Positions 35,544-45,104 are shown, counted from the stretch's first letter. The stretch is 64,000 bases of DNA from an uncultured Clostridia bacterium (GCA_944328665.1 CALVHS010000035.1:19025-83024); one strand, 5' to 3'. Translations and numbers: made by a program. The notes: generated from the sequence alone by a model not told the origin.

Positions 35544-36446
35544 GTGAAAAGATCTGTCATACGGCTGACATCCCTGTTTCTGTCCGCCGCCCTTACGGCG
35601 GCGTTCTGCTTTCTGACCTACTGTATCATCGCCTCGTCCGTACGGCAAGACCACGGACTGAGCGAAGAGCACCCTGAAGAACTGCCCGAGGCTCCGGAGA
35701 TCCCAGGATCGCCGCCCGAGCCCCCCGAAGCGCTTCCGCCCGAAGAGGGAGAAAACGATACGCCCCCTTCCGACGAAACGATCGACGAGGATGAGGAGAA
35801 AAAGCACGGGAGCGCCTACATCCGTGCCAAGACGAACGGGCTGAACGTGCGCAGCGGCCCCGGCACGAACTATACTTCGCTCGGCTCGCTGGACAAAGAC
35901 GACATGCTCGTGTATCTCGGTACGGAGGACGGCTGGCACGTCACAAGGTTCCGCGACCGCACCGCCTATATCAGCGCAGGCACCGCCTACTCCGAATTGT
36001 ATGAAATGGAACACCCCATAGACGAAACGGTGGAAAAGGTGATCGCCGAAGGGTACGAACTGCTCGGGCATCCCTACGTCTACGGCGCCGTGCGCCTGCA
36101 CGACGGCAGGGGCAATTTCCTCAAAAACTTCAACAAGACCAAGTATGACTGCTCGTCGCTGATGCAATACATCTACTACCGCGGCGCACGCGTGCTGCTC
36201 GACGTCACCACCCGCACACAGGTCGTGCAGGGAGAGCACGTGAAAAAAAGCGAGCTCAGACGGGGCGACCTGATGTTCTTCACCAATTCTTCCCGCTATC
36301 ACAAGACGGGCATCGAGCGCATCGGGCATGTCGCGCTGTACCTGGGCGACAACTATATCCTGCACACGGCAAGCGACCATGCCGTCATCGAGCCCGTCTC
36401 CGCACAACGCTGGCGGTATTACATCGAATCGCGCAGAGTCGTGTAA
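35544..36446 (+). CDS. SH3b-NlpC/P60 cell-wall hydrolase
   Basis: Secreted or membrane-bound peptidoglycan endopeptidase, 300 residues. N-terminal helix (residues 7-30), a Pro/Glu-rich linker, an SH3b domain (NGLNVRSGPGTNYTSLG..., about 95-150), then an NlpC/P60 domain with catalytic Cys in KYDCSSLMQYIYY and His in IGHVALYLG. GTG start (35544) with SD GGAGGTGATC; the overlapping ATG is followed by TGA and cannot be used. Two terminators follow. Confidence 0.9.
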   Translation: MKRSVIRLTSLFLSAALTAAFCFLTYCIIASSVRQDHGLSEEHPEELPEAPEIPGSPPEPPEALPPEEGENDTPPSDETIDEDEEKKHGSAYIRAKTNGLNVRSGPGTNYTSLGSLDKDDMLVYLGTEDGWHVTRFRDRTAYISAGTAYSELYEMEHPIDETVEKVIAEGYELLGHPYVYGAVRLHDGRGNFLKNFNKTKYDCSSLMQYIYYRGARVLLDVTTRTQVVQGEHVKKSELRRGDLMFFTNSSRYHKTGIERIGHVALYLGDNYILHTASDHAVIEPVSAQRWRYYIESRRVV

Positions 36447-36467
36447 ATTTCTTCAGACCCGCCTTAC

Positions 36468-36512
36468 GGGCGGGGCGCCCCTTCCGCAAGGAAGGCAGCG
36501 CCCCGCCCTTTT
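36468..36512 (+). terminator. Intrinsic terminator after the NlpC/P60 gene
   Basis: 10-bp stem GGGCGGGGCG/CGCCCCGCCC enclosing a second short hairpin, then TTTT. Confidence 0.75.
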
Positions 36513-36515
36513 CCA

Positions 36516-36544
36516 TAAAAAAAGGCGGCAACCCCGCCTTTTTT
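36516..36544. terminator. Bidirectional terminator at the HD-domain gene end
   Basis: AAAAAAAGGCGG/CCGCCTTTTTT, with T-runs on both strands; overlaps the last codon of the HD gene. Confidence 0.82.
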
Positions 36545-37214
36545 ACACCAGACGCACATCGTTGATGATCAGGACGAACTTCTTCCCGAGGAAATCCGCC
36601 GCACGCCTGCAAAGCTGCATCCTGTTAAAATAGATCTCAAAGTAATCCATGACCGAACATTTGTCCGTGTCGATCGCGATATTCAGAATGATCTCGTCCG
36701 CCTCCTTATCCACATAGACGAGCGACTTTTCCGCCGCAAGGTTGACGCGGTCGTGAATGTTCATGTTCTCCATGCTCATGCGCGTCGTATTCGCTCGCAC
36801 GCGGCTCTTGTGTACGTCTGCCTTATCCGCCAAAATGAGCGCGGAAGTGATGTCGCTCACGGGCAGCCCCTCGTGCTCGTCATGGTTGCCGATCGCCATC
36901 ATGATATCGGCGGCATCCATATAATTCATGCCCATGCGGGTGAGGATATGATAGGCGAGGATCGCCCCGCTCTGCGCGTGGTTATCCCGGTTGATGCTGT
37001 TGCCGATATCGTGCAGATACCCCGCGATCTGCGCCAGTTCCACCCTATGCGGCCCTGCCCCGACATCGCGCAGGATATCCCCCGCCCACTTGCTGACGAT
37101 GCTCGAATGGCGCACGGAATGCTCGGTAAAACCGAGCGCTTCGATCTGGTTTTCCGCCATATACATGATCGCCTTGACTTCCTCGTCCTTTTTGACGTCC
37201 GCTATCGTGATCAA
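36543..37214 (-). CDS. HD-domain phosphohydrolase
   Basis: 223 residues. The HD metal ligands are H in EHSVRHSS, HD in GYLHDIGN, and later H-x2-H (NHDEHEG) and D in LADKADVHKS. The last third (NLAAEKSLVYVDKEADEIILNIAI...) is a beta-rich segment not typical of dGTPases. Likely a nucleotide or cyclic-dinucleotide phosphohydrolase, but substrate is not evident. It starts 3 bp after the sugar kinase stop, so the two form an operon. Confidence 0.82.
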   Translation of the reverse strand: MITIADVKKDEEVKAIMYMAENQIEALGFTEHSVRHSSIVSKWAGDILRDVGAGPHRVELAQIAGYLHDIGNSINRDNHAQSGAILAYHILTRMGMNYMDAADIMMAIGNHDEHEGLPVSDITSALILADKADVHKSRVRANTTRMSMENMNIHDRVNLAAEKSLVYVDKEADEIILNIAIDTDKCSVMDYFEIYFNRMQLCRRAADFLGKKFVLIINDVRLV

Positions 37215-37217
37215 ATT

Positions 37218-38144
37218 TTATTTTATCTCCTCTACCGACAAATTGGCATAGATCTCGTCATACTTCTCCTTCGTAAAGGAGATCTGCCCGAAGGTCGTGA
37301 CCGTCGCCGTTCCCGCGGCGACGCCCGCCCGCAGGATCTCGGGCAAAGGCGCGCCCTGTTCGAGCGCCATCGTCGCCGCGGCGAGCATGCCGTCCCCCGC
37401 GCCGACCGTGGAATTGACCGCAACGTTGATGCTGCGGCAATAGTAATTTTTGCTGCCGTCCGTGATGACCGCCCCCCGCTTGCCGAGGGAGAGGAGCACC
37501 CGCTTGGCTCCCTTGTCGATGAGGGCGTAACAGCCCTTCAACAGTTCCTCCCGCGAACGAAATTCCTGCCCGAGGGTGAGCTGCAGCTCTTCCTTGTTGG
37601 GCTTTACGAGATCCATCCCCGATTGCAGCGCCGCCAAGAGGCGCGGCCCGTCGCAGTCGGCGACTTTGATCTTCCCTTCCGGGATCGCGTCAAAAAGGCG
37701 CGTATAATAATCGCTGTCGATGCCGCGGGGCAGGCTGCCGGAAATGACGACCACGCTGCTCGATTTGCTCAGATTGGCGACCAGTTCGATGAGTTCCGTC
37801 TGCTTGTTTTCCGCGATCGGTTCGCCCACGTCGTTGACCTCGGTGAGCATCGACTTGTTGTCGATAAACTTATAATTTTCGCGCACCCTGCCGCGGTTCC
37901 AGATGAACACGCTGGGCACCCCCTCCCTGTCGAGCGCCTGCTCGAAGAGGGTGCCGTTTTCATTGTACATGAATCCCGTCGCATGGCTTTGCCCGTGCAG
38001 GCGCGCCACGCCGATGGCGACGTTCAGCGCCTTGCCCGTAAAGCTGAGCGTCTTGTTTTTGACATGGTTGAGCTTGCCGACGTTGAGCGCATCCACTTCG
38101 ATGGTCACGTCTGTGCAGGGATTGAGGCAAACCGTAAGGATCAT
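37218..38144 (-). CDS. fruK: PfkB-family 1-phosphofructokinase-like kinase
   Basis: Ribokinase-fold kinase of hexose phosphates, 308 residues. N-terminal VCLNPCTDVTIEVDALNVGKLN is typical of FruK/LacC, KALNVAIGVARL forms the substrate site, and the ATP/anion hole is NSTVGAGDGMLAA with catalytic Asp. ATG 38144 is chosen for GGAG 8 nt upstream. No fruA PTS gene is nearby, so tagatose-6-phosphate kinase remains possible. Confidence 0.85.
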   Translation of the reverse strand: MILTVCLNPCTDVTIEVDALNVGKLNHVKNKTLSFTGKALNVAIGVARLHGQSHATGFMYNENGTLFEQALDREGVPSVFIWNRGRVRENYKFIDNKSMLTEVNDVGEPIAENKQTELIELVANLSKSSSVVVISGSLPRGIDSDYYTRLFDAIPEGKIKVADCDGPRLLAALQSGMDLVKPNKEELQLTLGQEFRSREELLKGCYALIDKGAKRVLLSLGKRGAVITDGSKNYYCRSINVAVNSTVGAGDGMLAAATMALEQGAPLPEILRAGVAAGTATVTTFGQISFTKEKYDEIYANLSVEEIK

Positions 38145-38233
38145 TGTTATCACTCCGTTTTCGAATAGTCCGAAAGATCGTTTTCCGCGCCGCGGCGGGC
38201 AAGCTGCGGCGCGCCTGTCTCTTTTCACCTTTT

Positions 38234-38262
38234 ATTATATTACACAATCGCAAGAATTTCAA
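38234..38262 (-). promoter_or_regulatory. Promoter of the PfkB-kinase/HD operon
   Basis: Minus-strand TTGAAA (38262-38257), 17-bp spacer, perfect TATAAT (38239-38234). Confidence 0.75.
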
Positions 38263-38334
38263 GGCTAATCGAGAAATTTTTTCACATTTTTTGCAACTTT
38301 TTGCAAAAAATACCGCCGAAATATCCCCTTTGCA

Positions 38335-38367
38335 CAAAAAAAGCGCCCGCCGCAAGGACAAGCGCTT
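38335..38367 (-). terminator. Terminator after pfkA
   Basis: AAGCGC/GCGCTT stem with a 15-nt apical region, then TTTTTTT on the minus strand. Modest stem, long T-run. Confidence 0.6.
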
Positions 38368-38386
38368 CCTGTATACGAAAACAATG

Positions 38387-39349
38387 TCACATCGAGATCA
38401 TCTGCAGCGTCTCGTAAAGTTCGTAATTGAACTTCTTTTTCATGCTGACCGCCTCGATGATGTCGAGGTCGATGATCTCGTTCCTGTGGATACCGACCAC
38501 GCGGTTGCCGGTGCCGTCTTTCAGGAGGCGCACCGCCTTATTGCCGAACTGTGCCGCGAGCATCCTGTCCGCCATCGAAGGAGAACCGCCGCGCTGCACA
38601 TGGCCGATGGTCGTGCCCCGCACGGAATAGGTGGTCATCGACTGCAGCTTTTTGGAAAACTCCTCGCTCGTTGCGACGCCTTCCGCCAGGATGATGATGT
38701 TGGAATGCTTGCCGTTGGCGCGGCTCCTGTTGATGCGCAGGACGATGTCCTCCATATCATAAGAGATCTCGGGCACGACGATGATCTCCGCGCCGCTGGC
38801 GATGCCCGAATACAGGGCGATATCGCCGCAGCGGCGGCCCATGACTTCCACCACGCTGATGCGCTCGTGCGAGGTCATCGTGTCCCGCAGCTTGTTGATG
38901 ATGTCGAGGCAGGTATTGACCGCCGTATCGAACCCGAGGGTGTAGTCCGTATATTCGAGGTCGTTGTCGATGGTGCCGGGAATACCGATGGTAGGGATGC
39001 CATACTCCTCGCTCAGGCACTTGGCGCCGCGGAAAGAGCCGTCGCCGCCGATGACGACCAGCCCCTCGATGCCGCGGTCGTTGAGCGTCTTGACCGCCTG
39101 CTTCTGCCCTTCCACCGTATACATCTCCACGCAGCGCGCCGTGCGCAGCATGGTGCCGCCCCGCTGGACGATATCGGACACGCTGCGCATGCCCATCTCT
39201 TCCATGTCGTCGTTGATGAGTCCCGCATAGCCCTGATGGATGCCGAACACCTCCATCCCGAAATATTTTGCCGTCCTTACGACCGCCCTGATACAGGCAT
39301 TCATGCCGGGTGCGTCGCCGCCGCTCGTCAAAACGCCGATTCTCTTCAT
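38387..39349 (-). CDS. pfkA: ATP-dependent 6-phosphofructokinase
   Basis: Commits fructose-6-phosphate to glycolysis, 320 residues. N-terminal TSGGDAPGMNACIR, ATP-site GGDGSFRG, substrate loop GIPGTIDNDLEYTDYTLGFDTAV and late QRGGSPS all match bacterial PfkA. SD GGAGG. dnaE lies 148 bp upstream, and pfkA has its own promoter. dnaE-pfkA adjacency is common in Firmicutes. Confidence 0.97.
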   Translation of the reverse strand: MKRIGVLTSGGDAPGMNACIRAVVRTAKYFGMEVFGIHQGYAGLINDDMEEMGMRSVSDIVQRGGTMLRTARCVEMYTVEGQKQAVKTLNDRGIEGLVVIGGDGSFRGAKCLSEEYGIPTIGIPGTIDNDLEYTDYTLGFDTAVNTCLDIINKLRDTMTSHERISVVEVMGRRCGDIALYSGIASGAEIIVVPEISYDMEDIVLRINRSRANGKHSNIIILAEGVATSEEFSKKLQSMTTYSVRGTTIGHVQRGGSPSMADRMLAAQFGNKAVRLLKDGTGNRVVGIHRNEIIDLDIIEAVSMKKKFNYELYETLQMISM

Positions 39350-39405
39350 AATGATGACCTCCGGACGGGAGCGTCTTCCCGTCGATCTTTGCATTCCGCT
39401 GTCTT

Positions 39406-39433
39406 ATTATAACAGATGGCACGAAAAATGCAA
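39406..39433 (-). promoter_or_regulatory. pfkA promoter
   Basis: Minus-strand TTGCAT (39433-39428), 16-bp spacer, TATAAT (39411-39406). Confidence 0.6.
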
Positions 39434-39497
39434 AGTGTTTTCGGGCAACCCCAAAAAATTACAGCGAAACGTTCATTTTTAGCAACCGGACGATATT

Positions 39498-42400
39498 TTA
39501 TACCATTACGATATCCTTGTCGCCGAGGTACAACCTGAGTTCGTCGCGCAGCCCCCGGCAATCGTTGACGCCCGTCATCTTATACCTCTCGCCGCCCCGC
39601 TTGATCTTGACCGTCATGTTCCCCTCCGTATAATGAGAAAAGAGTTCGATCAGCTCTTCAAACTCCTCCTCGGTAAGGGCGCTCGCGTTCAGCCAAAGGG
39701 CGTGCTCGCGCGGGGCACGTTTTTTCTCCGCGGGCGTTTCCGCCTGCGGCGTCCCGTCGTATTCCTTCATCGTATCGAGGATGATCACGGGCGCCTTGTC
39801 GCTGTCCAGCTGCATCTTGCCCGACAGGCAGACCACTTTGTCGGGGACGACCGCCTGGCGGATGCGCTCGAACACGGCGGGAAAGGCGACGCATTCGATG
39901 CTGCCGTACAAGTCCTCCACCGTGATGAACGCCATCGGCGAGCCGGAGCGCGTCATGATGCGCTTATAGGTGCCGACGATCCCCCCCATCGTCACGGGCG
40001 CGCCGTCCGTCAAGTCGGGATAGCTGCGGCGCCCCTCCTCGTCCTCTTCATAATTTTGCAGCTTCTCGCAAGAGAAGGAACAGTCGGCGAACGCGCGCAT
40101 GTACCCCTCGAAGGGATGCCCGCTGACATAGACGCCGAGCACCGCCTTTTCCCGCGCGAGCTTGTCGTTCGTCTCCAATTCGGGGATATTCGGATAGGAA
40201 ATATCCGTCACGTCCTCCTCGATGATGTCGCCGAAGAGGCTCATCTGCATACTTTCTTTCTGCTTGTTGATCTTATTTGCCCGATCCAGCACCCCTTCGT
40301 ACACGGCGAGCAGCTGCGAGCGGCGCACGCCGAAACGATCGAACGCCCCCGCCGAGATCAGCCCTTCCAGCATGCGCTTGTTGAGCAGGGACGAACAGCG
40401 GAAGACGAAGTCGGGGAAATTTTTGAAATCGCCGTGCGCGTTGCGCTCTTCGATGATCTTTTCCGTCGCGCCGACGCCCACCCCTTTCAGGGCGCTCAGC
40501 CCGAAGCGCACCGCATCCCCCTGCACCGAAAAATACGGCTTGCTCTTATTGACGTCCGGCGGCAACACGGAGATGTTTTTTTCTTTGAGATAGATGATGT
40601 ATTTGGTGACTTCCTCGATCTTTTCGATGCGGTTGTTGAGGATCGCCGCCATAAACTCCTTGGGATAAAAGCGCTTGAGATAGGCGGTGCGGTACGCGAG
40701 CACCGCATAACAGGTCGCATGCGCCTTGTTGAAGGCATAGCTGGCAAAACTCTCCATGTCGCCGAAGATCTTCGCCGCGACCTCCTTGGGTACCCCGCGG
40801 CTGACCGCCCCTTCGATGTTGCCCCCCTGTTCGATGTTGCCGGAGATGAATTTCTCCTTCTGCGCCATCAGTTCCGCCTTGTTCTTTTTGCCCATCGCGC
40901 GGCGGACAAGATCCGCCTGCCCGAGCGAAAAGCCGGCAAGATCCTGAAAGATCTGCATGACCTGTTCCTGATAAATGATGACGCCGTAGGTGACTTTGAG
41001 GATGTGCTCGAGCAAAGGGGTGTCGTACTTGACGTTGGCGGGATTGAGCTTGTTGGCGATATAGGTGGGGATATACGCCATCGGCCCCGGGCGGTACAGC
41101 GCCACGCCCGCGATGATATCTTCCAAACAGTCGGGCTTGAGCTCTTTCATGAACTTTTTCATGCCCCCTTGCTCGAGCTGGAACACGGCGTCCGTATCCC
41201 CCTCGGAGATGAGGGCGTATGCTTCGGCGTTGTTATAGCCGAGCGCGTTGAAATCGATCTCTACCCCCGTATCTTCGAGGATATAGTCGCATGCCTTTTT
41301 GATGTCGGTGAGGGTGGTCAACGCGAGGAAGTCCATCTTCAACATGCCGATAGACTCCACCTCTTTCATGTCGAACTGGGTGGTGATATCTTCACCGTTG
41401 CGGGACAGAGGCACGTTGTCGGCGATGGGCTTGCGGCAGATGACCACGCCCGCCGCGTGCATGGACGTATTGCGCGGCATCCCCTCAAGGCGCAGCGCCA
41501 TGTCGATGACGCGGTGCAGCTGCTCGTCCGTCTCGTACAGTTCGATAAACTCGTTGTTGCGCTTTTTTTCCTGTTCCTCGATGTTCTTGCGGAGCTCCTC
41601 TTTTTTGTCGTCGGAAAGAGAAGGATCGTCCAGCTTTTTTACGAGCGAGGGGATCTTCCTGCCGAGAAGCTCGGAAATGGTGGACTTGCCGTCCATGATC
41701 TTTGTCACGCGGTCTGTTTCGGAATATGGCACGCGTAATACTCTGCCAACGTCTTTGATCGCCGCTTTAGACGCCAAAGTACCGAAGGTAACGATCTGCG
41801 CGACGTTTTCCGGGTGATATTTGTTGCGGACGTACTCGATGACCTCCGGGCGGCGCTCGTTACAGAAGTCGACGTCGAAATCGGGCATGGTCACGCGGTC
41901 AGGATTCAAAAACCGCTCAAAGAAGAGGTCGTATTTGAGGGGGTCGATATCGGTGATGCCGACGGCGTAGGCGACGATGCTCGCCGCGCCGCTGCCCCTT
42001 CCGGGCCCCACGGGGATGCCGTGATCTTTTGCCCACCGGATAAAATCCATGACGATGAGATAATACTCGGCAAACCCCATGCCGAGGATGATGCCCAATT
42101 CGTAATCCGCCCTCTTTTTGACCGCCTCCGAGATCTCTCCGTACCGCCTTTTCAGCCCCTCCCACGTCAGACGGGTGAGGTAATCTTTGGGGTCGGAACC
42201 GTCCTCGGGGGCATAGCCCGGGATGAGCGACTTATCCTTGACGGGATCGCCGTTGTCCTTGAGGTCGAAGCAGGGCTCTTCCGCGCACTTTTCGGCGATG
42301 ACCACGGAATTGGAGACCGCCTCGGGGACATAGGAAAAGAGCGCTTCCATTTCTTCGGGCGTCTTAAAATAAAACTCCTGCGTCCCGAACTTCATGCGCT

Positions 42401-43088
42401 TGGGATCGTCGATCGTGCGCTTCATCTGGATGCACATCAGCACATCCTGCATCTCCCAATCCTCTTTGCGGATATAATGCACGTCGTTGGTGGCGACGGG
42501 CTGAATGTCCAGCTCCCGCGCAAGTTGCAGCAAGAGGGGCAGCACCCGCTTCTGCTCTTCCAGCCCGTGATCTTGTATCTCGATATAAAAGTCGTCGCCG
42601 AACGTCTCTTTGAGTTCGAGCGCCGTCTTTTTCGCGCCCTCGCGATCCCCCTTCAGCAGCAGCTTGGGGATGCGCCCCGCGAGGCAGGCGGAGAGGCATA
42701 CGAGCCCTTCGCTGTGCTCTTTCAGCGTCTTATAATCGATCCTCGGCTTATAATAAAAGCCGTCCACATAGGCGATGGAATCCAGCTTGACGAGGTTTTT
42801 ATACCCGCGCTTGTTCTTCGCCAGGAGGATGAGATGTTCGAAATCGCCCGAGCCGTCCTTAATGGCAAGATCCTGCGTCATGTACATCTCGCAGCCGATG
42901 ATCGCCTGTATGTTGTTCTTTTTGCACAATTCGGCAAAATAGAGCGTCGCATACATGTTGCCGTGATCGGTGATCGCCAGCGCCTTGACGTTGTTTTTGA
43001 CGCAATGATCGATGAGGTCGTCCACTTTGCACGCCCCGTCGAGCAGACTGTATTCCGTATGAAGATGCAGATGTACGAATTCCGCCAT
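39498..43088 (-). CDS. dnaE: DNA polymerase III alpha subunit DnaE
   Basis: Replicative or error-prone C-family polymerase, 1196 residues. N-terminal PHP domain (HLHLHTEYSLLDGA), catalytic aspartates in PDFDVDF, and the motif GPGRGSGAASIVAY. A C-terminal OB-fold and tail follow (YLGDKDIVMV). It is the DnaE type; Firmicutes also carry PolC, which is not seen here. Around 41724-41748 the codons AGA, GTA and TTA, rare in this window, coincide with a weak copy of the recurring element. Confidence 0.97.
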   Translation of the reverse strand: MAEFVHLHLHTEYSLLDGACKVDDLIDHCVKNNVKALAITDHGNMYATLYFAELCKKNNIQAIIGCEMYMTQDLAIKDGSGDFEHLILLAKNKRGYKNLVKLDSIAYVDGFYYKPRIDYKTLKEHSEGLVCLSACLAGRIPKLLLKGDREGAKKTALELKETFGDDFYIEIQDHGLEEQKRVLPLLLQLARELDIQPVATNDVHYIRKEDWEMQDVLMCIQMKRTIDDPKRMKFGTQEFYFKTPEEMEALFSYVPEAVSNSVVIAEKCAEEPCFDLKDNGDPVKDKSLIPGYAPEDGSDPKDYLTRLTWEGLKRRYGEISEAVKKRADYELGIILGMGFAEYYLIVMDFIRWAKDHGIPVGPGRGSGAASIVAYAVGITDIDPLKYDLFFERFLNPDRVTMPDFDVDFCNERRPEVIEYVRNKYHPENVAQIVTFGTLASKAAIKDVGRVLRVPYSETDRVTKIMDGKSTISELLGRKIPSLVKKLDDPSLSDDKKEELRKNIEEQEKKRNNEFIELYETDEQLHRVIDMALRLEGMPRNTSMHAAGVVICRKPIADNVPLSRNGEDITTQFDMKEVESIGMLKMDFLALTTLTDIKKACDYILEDTGVEIDFNALGYNNAEAYALISEGDTDAVFQLEQGGMKKFMKELKPDCLEDIIAGVALYRPGPMAYIPTYIANKLNPANVKYDTPLLEHILKVTYGVIIYQEQVMQIFQDLAGFSLGQADLVRRAMGKKNKAELMAQKEKFISGNIEQGGNIEGAVSRGVPKEVAAKIFGDMESFASYAFNKAHATCYAVLAYRTAYLKRFYPKEFMAAILNNRIEKIEEVTKYIIYLKEKNISVLPPDVNKSKPYFSVQGDAVRFGLSALKGVGVGATEKIIEERNAHGDFKNFPDFVFRCSSLLNKRMLEGLISAGAFDRFGVRRSQLLAVYEGVLDRANKINKQKESMQMSLFGDIIEEDVTDISYPNIPELETNDKLAREKAVLGVYVSGHPFEGYMRAFADCSFSCEKLQNYEEDEEGRRSYPDLTDGAPVTMGGIVGTYKRIMTRSGSPMAFITVEDLYGSIECVAFPAVFERIRQAVVPDKVVCLSGKMQLDSDKAPVIILDTMKEYDGTPQAETPAEKKRAPREHALWLNASALTEEEFEELIELFSHYTEGNMTVKIKRGGERYKMTGVNDCRGLRDELRLYLGDKDIVMV

Positions 43089-43114
43089 AGTACCCCTTTT
43101 GTGTTTTCCGCCCT

Positions 43115-43369
43115 TCAGGCGAGTTCTTCGATAAAGCGTGCGACCGCGGCGGCGGCCGCGCGGGCGTCTGCGCCTTCCGCCGAGACGATATACCCGTCCC
43201 CCGGCACGAATTTCATGGAGATCAACCCGATGATGCTCTTCGCGTTGGCGCGCTTGCCCCCCCGTTCCACCGTGACCGCGCTCTTGAACCTGCCCGCTTC
43301 GAAAGCGATGCGCTGCGCGTCATACGCGTTATACGTCGGCTTGCGGTAGACGCATTTTACCCGTTCCAT
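43115..43369 (-). CDS. HPr/Crh-like protein lacking the active-site histidine
   Basis: 84 residues, clearly HPr-fold. The segment that normally holds His15 (GLHARPA) reads TYNAYDAQ, so PEP-dependent phosphotransfer is not possible. The regulatory Ser46 region is intact as NAKSIIGLIS (Ser45 here). Bacillus Crh likewise lacks His15 and keeps Ser46, and is also encoded next to whiA. Starts immediately at the whiA stop. Role is most likely regulatory, in carbon catabolite control through HPr kinase and CcpA. Confidence 0.88.
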   Translation of the reverse strand: MERVKCVYRKPTYNAYDAQRIAFEAGRFKSAVTVERGGKRANAKSIIGLISMKFVPGDGYIVSAEGADARAAAAAVARFIEELA

Positions 43370-44326
43370 TTATTCCTCCTCCCCGAGATCGTCCGCGATC
43401 TTCACGAGTTTGCGCAGGCGATGGTTCAGGCAGCTCTTCGACACTTGCAGCCGCTCGGAAAGCTCCTTCAAAGACGCTTCCTTGTCCGCCAGCCTCGCCT
43501 CCGCCGTCTTGCGGAGCGTTTCGTCCAGCGCGGATAGCCCCACCGTCTCCTCGATGCGCTCGATGGCGCGGATGTGGCGCACGGACGCCACCACGCTCTT
43601 GTCGAAATTGCGCTGCATGCAGTTCGCCACGCGGTTGATGCGATTCTTTTCGTCCTTTTTGTCAGCCAGCTTATTGAGCTTTCTCAAAGCGCTCTCCGCC
43701 CCGACGAGGTACAAAAGATCGGAAATGCTCTCCCTGCTCTTGAGATAAACGACGAAAGAATTTTTCCGCTCGACGCAGCGCGCCAAGATCTCGTGCAGCG
43801 CCAAAAGGCGGCAGCAGTCGTCCGCCAGAAATTTGTTGGAAAAGACGATCTCGAGATGATAGCCCGAACGCGCCTCCTCCAGCTGCGGCAGGATGCAGCT
43901 CCCGCTCCCCAAAAAAGCGCCTTTGATCCAGGCGACTTCGCAGCAGGGATTTTCCACTACATACTTGTCCACGTCCAGCCGCAGCCCCACGCCGCCCTCT
44001 TCTCTCCCCGCGATGCCCAACTCGCCGAGGATATACAGCGAGCGTTCGCTCAGGCAGGAAAAGACGAGCCTGTCTCGCCCGCGCCTGGCGTCCGTGGACG
44101 CCTGCTCCACCTTGAGTTCCGCGCCGTACAGCTGTTCGAGGATCTCGATAAAAAAGGCGGCGACCTCCTCGCTTTCGGTCACGAATTCGAAGCCGTACCG
44201 TTTTCCGGAACGGATCACGCTGCCCGTCGTGCGCAGAAAGGCTGAAAGCGCCGCCGTCTTGCAGCAGGCGTTTTCCAGACCGTTTTTTATGATCTCACGC
44301 TTGATCTCGCCCGTAAAATTGTTCAT
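43370..44326 (-). CDS. whiA: DNA-binding protein WhiA
   Basis: Homing-endonuclease-fold protein with a C-terminal helix-turn-helix, conserved in Gram-positives and linked to division or chromosome segregation. 318 residues. N-terminal SFTGEIKREIIKNG equivalent, middle LVFSCLSERSLYILGELG and the final HTH ASLKELSERLQVSKSCLNHRLRKLVKIA. ATG 44326 begins 1 nt after the preceding PHP gene. Confidence 0.96.
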   Translation of the reverse strand: MNNFTGEIKREIIKNGLENACCKTAALSAFLRTTGSVIRSGKRYGFEFVTESEEVAAFFIEILEQLYGAELKVEQASTDARRGRDRLVFSCLSERSLYILGELGIAGREEGGVGLRLDVDKYVVENPCCEVAWIKGAFLGSGSCILPQLEEARSGYHLEIVFSNKFLADDCCRLLALHEILARCVERKNSFVVYLKSRESISDLLYLVGAESALRKLNKLADKKDEKNRINRVANCMQRNFDKSVVASVRHIRAIERIEETVGLSALDETLRKTAEARLADKEASLKELSERLQVSKSCLNHRLRKLVKIADDLGEEE

Positions 44327-44327
44327 G

Positions 44328-45104
44328 TCAAAGGCTCTCTTCCTTGAATTTGCGGAAGCGGAAATCGGGCGTCCGCCCGTCGATATTGTCGATCCTCTCC
44401 CGCGGAACGGGCACGCGGGCAAGAAGCTCATCCACCAGCTTCGTGTCCCCCACCCGGTCGGGGGTATGCGCGTCCGAATCGACGATGAAGCGCACGCCCG
44501 TCTTTTCCGCCGCTTCCAGCTGCTCGTCGGACAGGTGCACCTTTTTGGCGTTGAGTTCGATGTATGTGCCGTGATCGCGCGCCGCCTTGGCGACTTCGGA
44601 AACGTCGCAGAAACAGAGAAAATTCAGGTGCGTGACCGCGTCGACGGGATATCTTTCGATACTGTGGATATACGCGCGGGTATTATAGCGGACGAGGCTT
44701 TTGCTCCCTTCCCGCTTGATCATCGTATAAAAGGCGTTGACGAAGAACATGTTCCAAAAGTCCTTGAACCTCGTGAACTTGACGAAGCGGTGGATCCCCA
44801 TCAGAAAGATGTCGAAATCTTTATAATCGTTGACGGTCATGTCCGTCCTGCCGTCCTCGTCGCAGAGGTTCGCCTCCATGCCGACATATACGCGCACCCC
44901 CGTCTTTTCCGTCGCCTCCCGACAGTCGGCGATCAGCTGCGGCATCTTTTTGCGTTTGATGCCGAACGCCATCTGCTCGAAGCCGTGATCGGTGATCGCG
45001 ATCTCGCGCAGGCCTCTTTCTTTGGCGGCGAACGCATTGTCCAGCACCGTACCCTTGCCGTGGCTGTACACGGTATGGGTATGATAATCGCCCGTGAGCA
45101 ACAT
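44328..45104 (-). CDS. PHP-domain metallophosphoesterase
   Basis: 258 residues. Metal-binding motifs of the YcdX/PHP type: DYHTHTVYSHG (residues 6-16), ITDHGFEQ, GMEANL and DSDAHTPDRVGD. Probable trinuclear Zn/Mn phosphatase with unknown substrate. It lies between murB and whiA, where many Clostridia carry rapZ and yvcK, and abuts both neighbours. Confidence 0.85.
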   Translation of the reverse strand: MLLTGDYHTHTVYSHGKGTVLDNAFAAKERGLREIAITDHGFEQMAFGIKRKKMPQLIADCREATEKTGVRVYVGMEANLCDEDGRTDMTVNDYKDFDIFLMGIHRFVKFTRFKDFWNMFFVNAFYTMIKREGSKSLVRYNTRAYIHSIERYPVDAVTHLNFLCFCDVSEVAKAARDHGTYIELNAKKVHLSDEQLEAAEKTGVRFIVDSDAHTPDRVGDTKLVDELLARVPVPRERIDNIDGRTPDFRFRKFKEESL

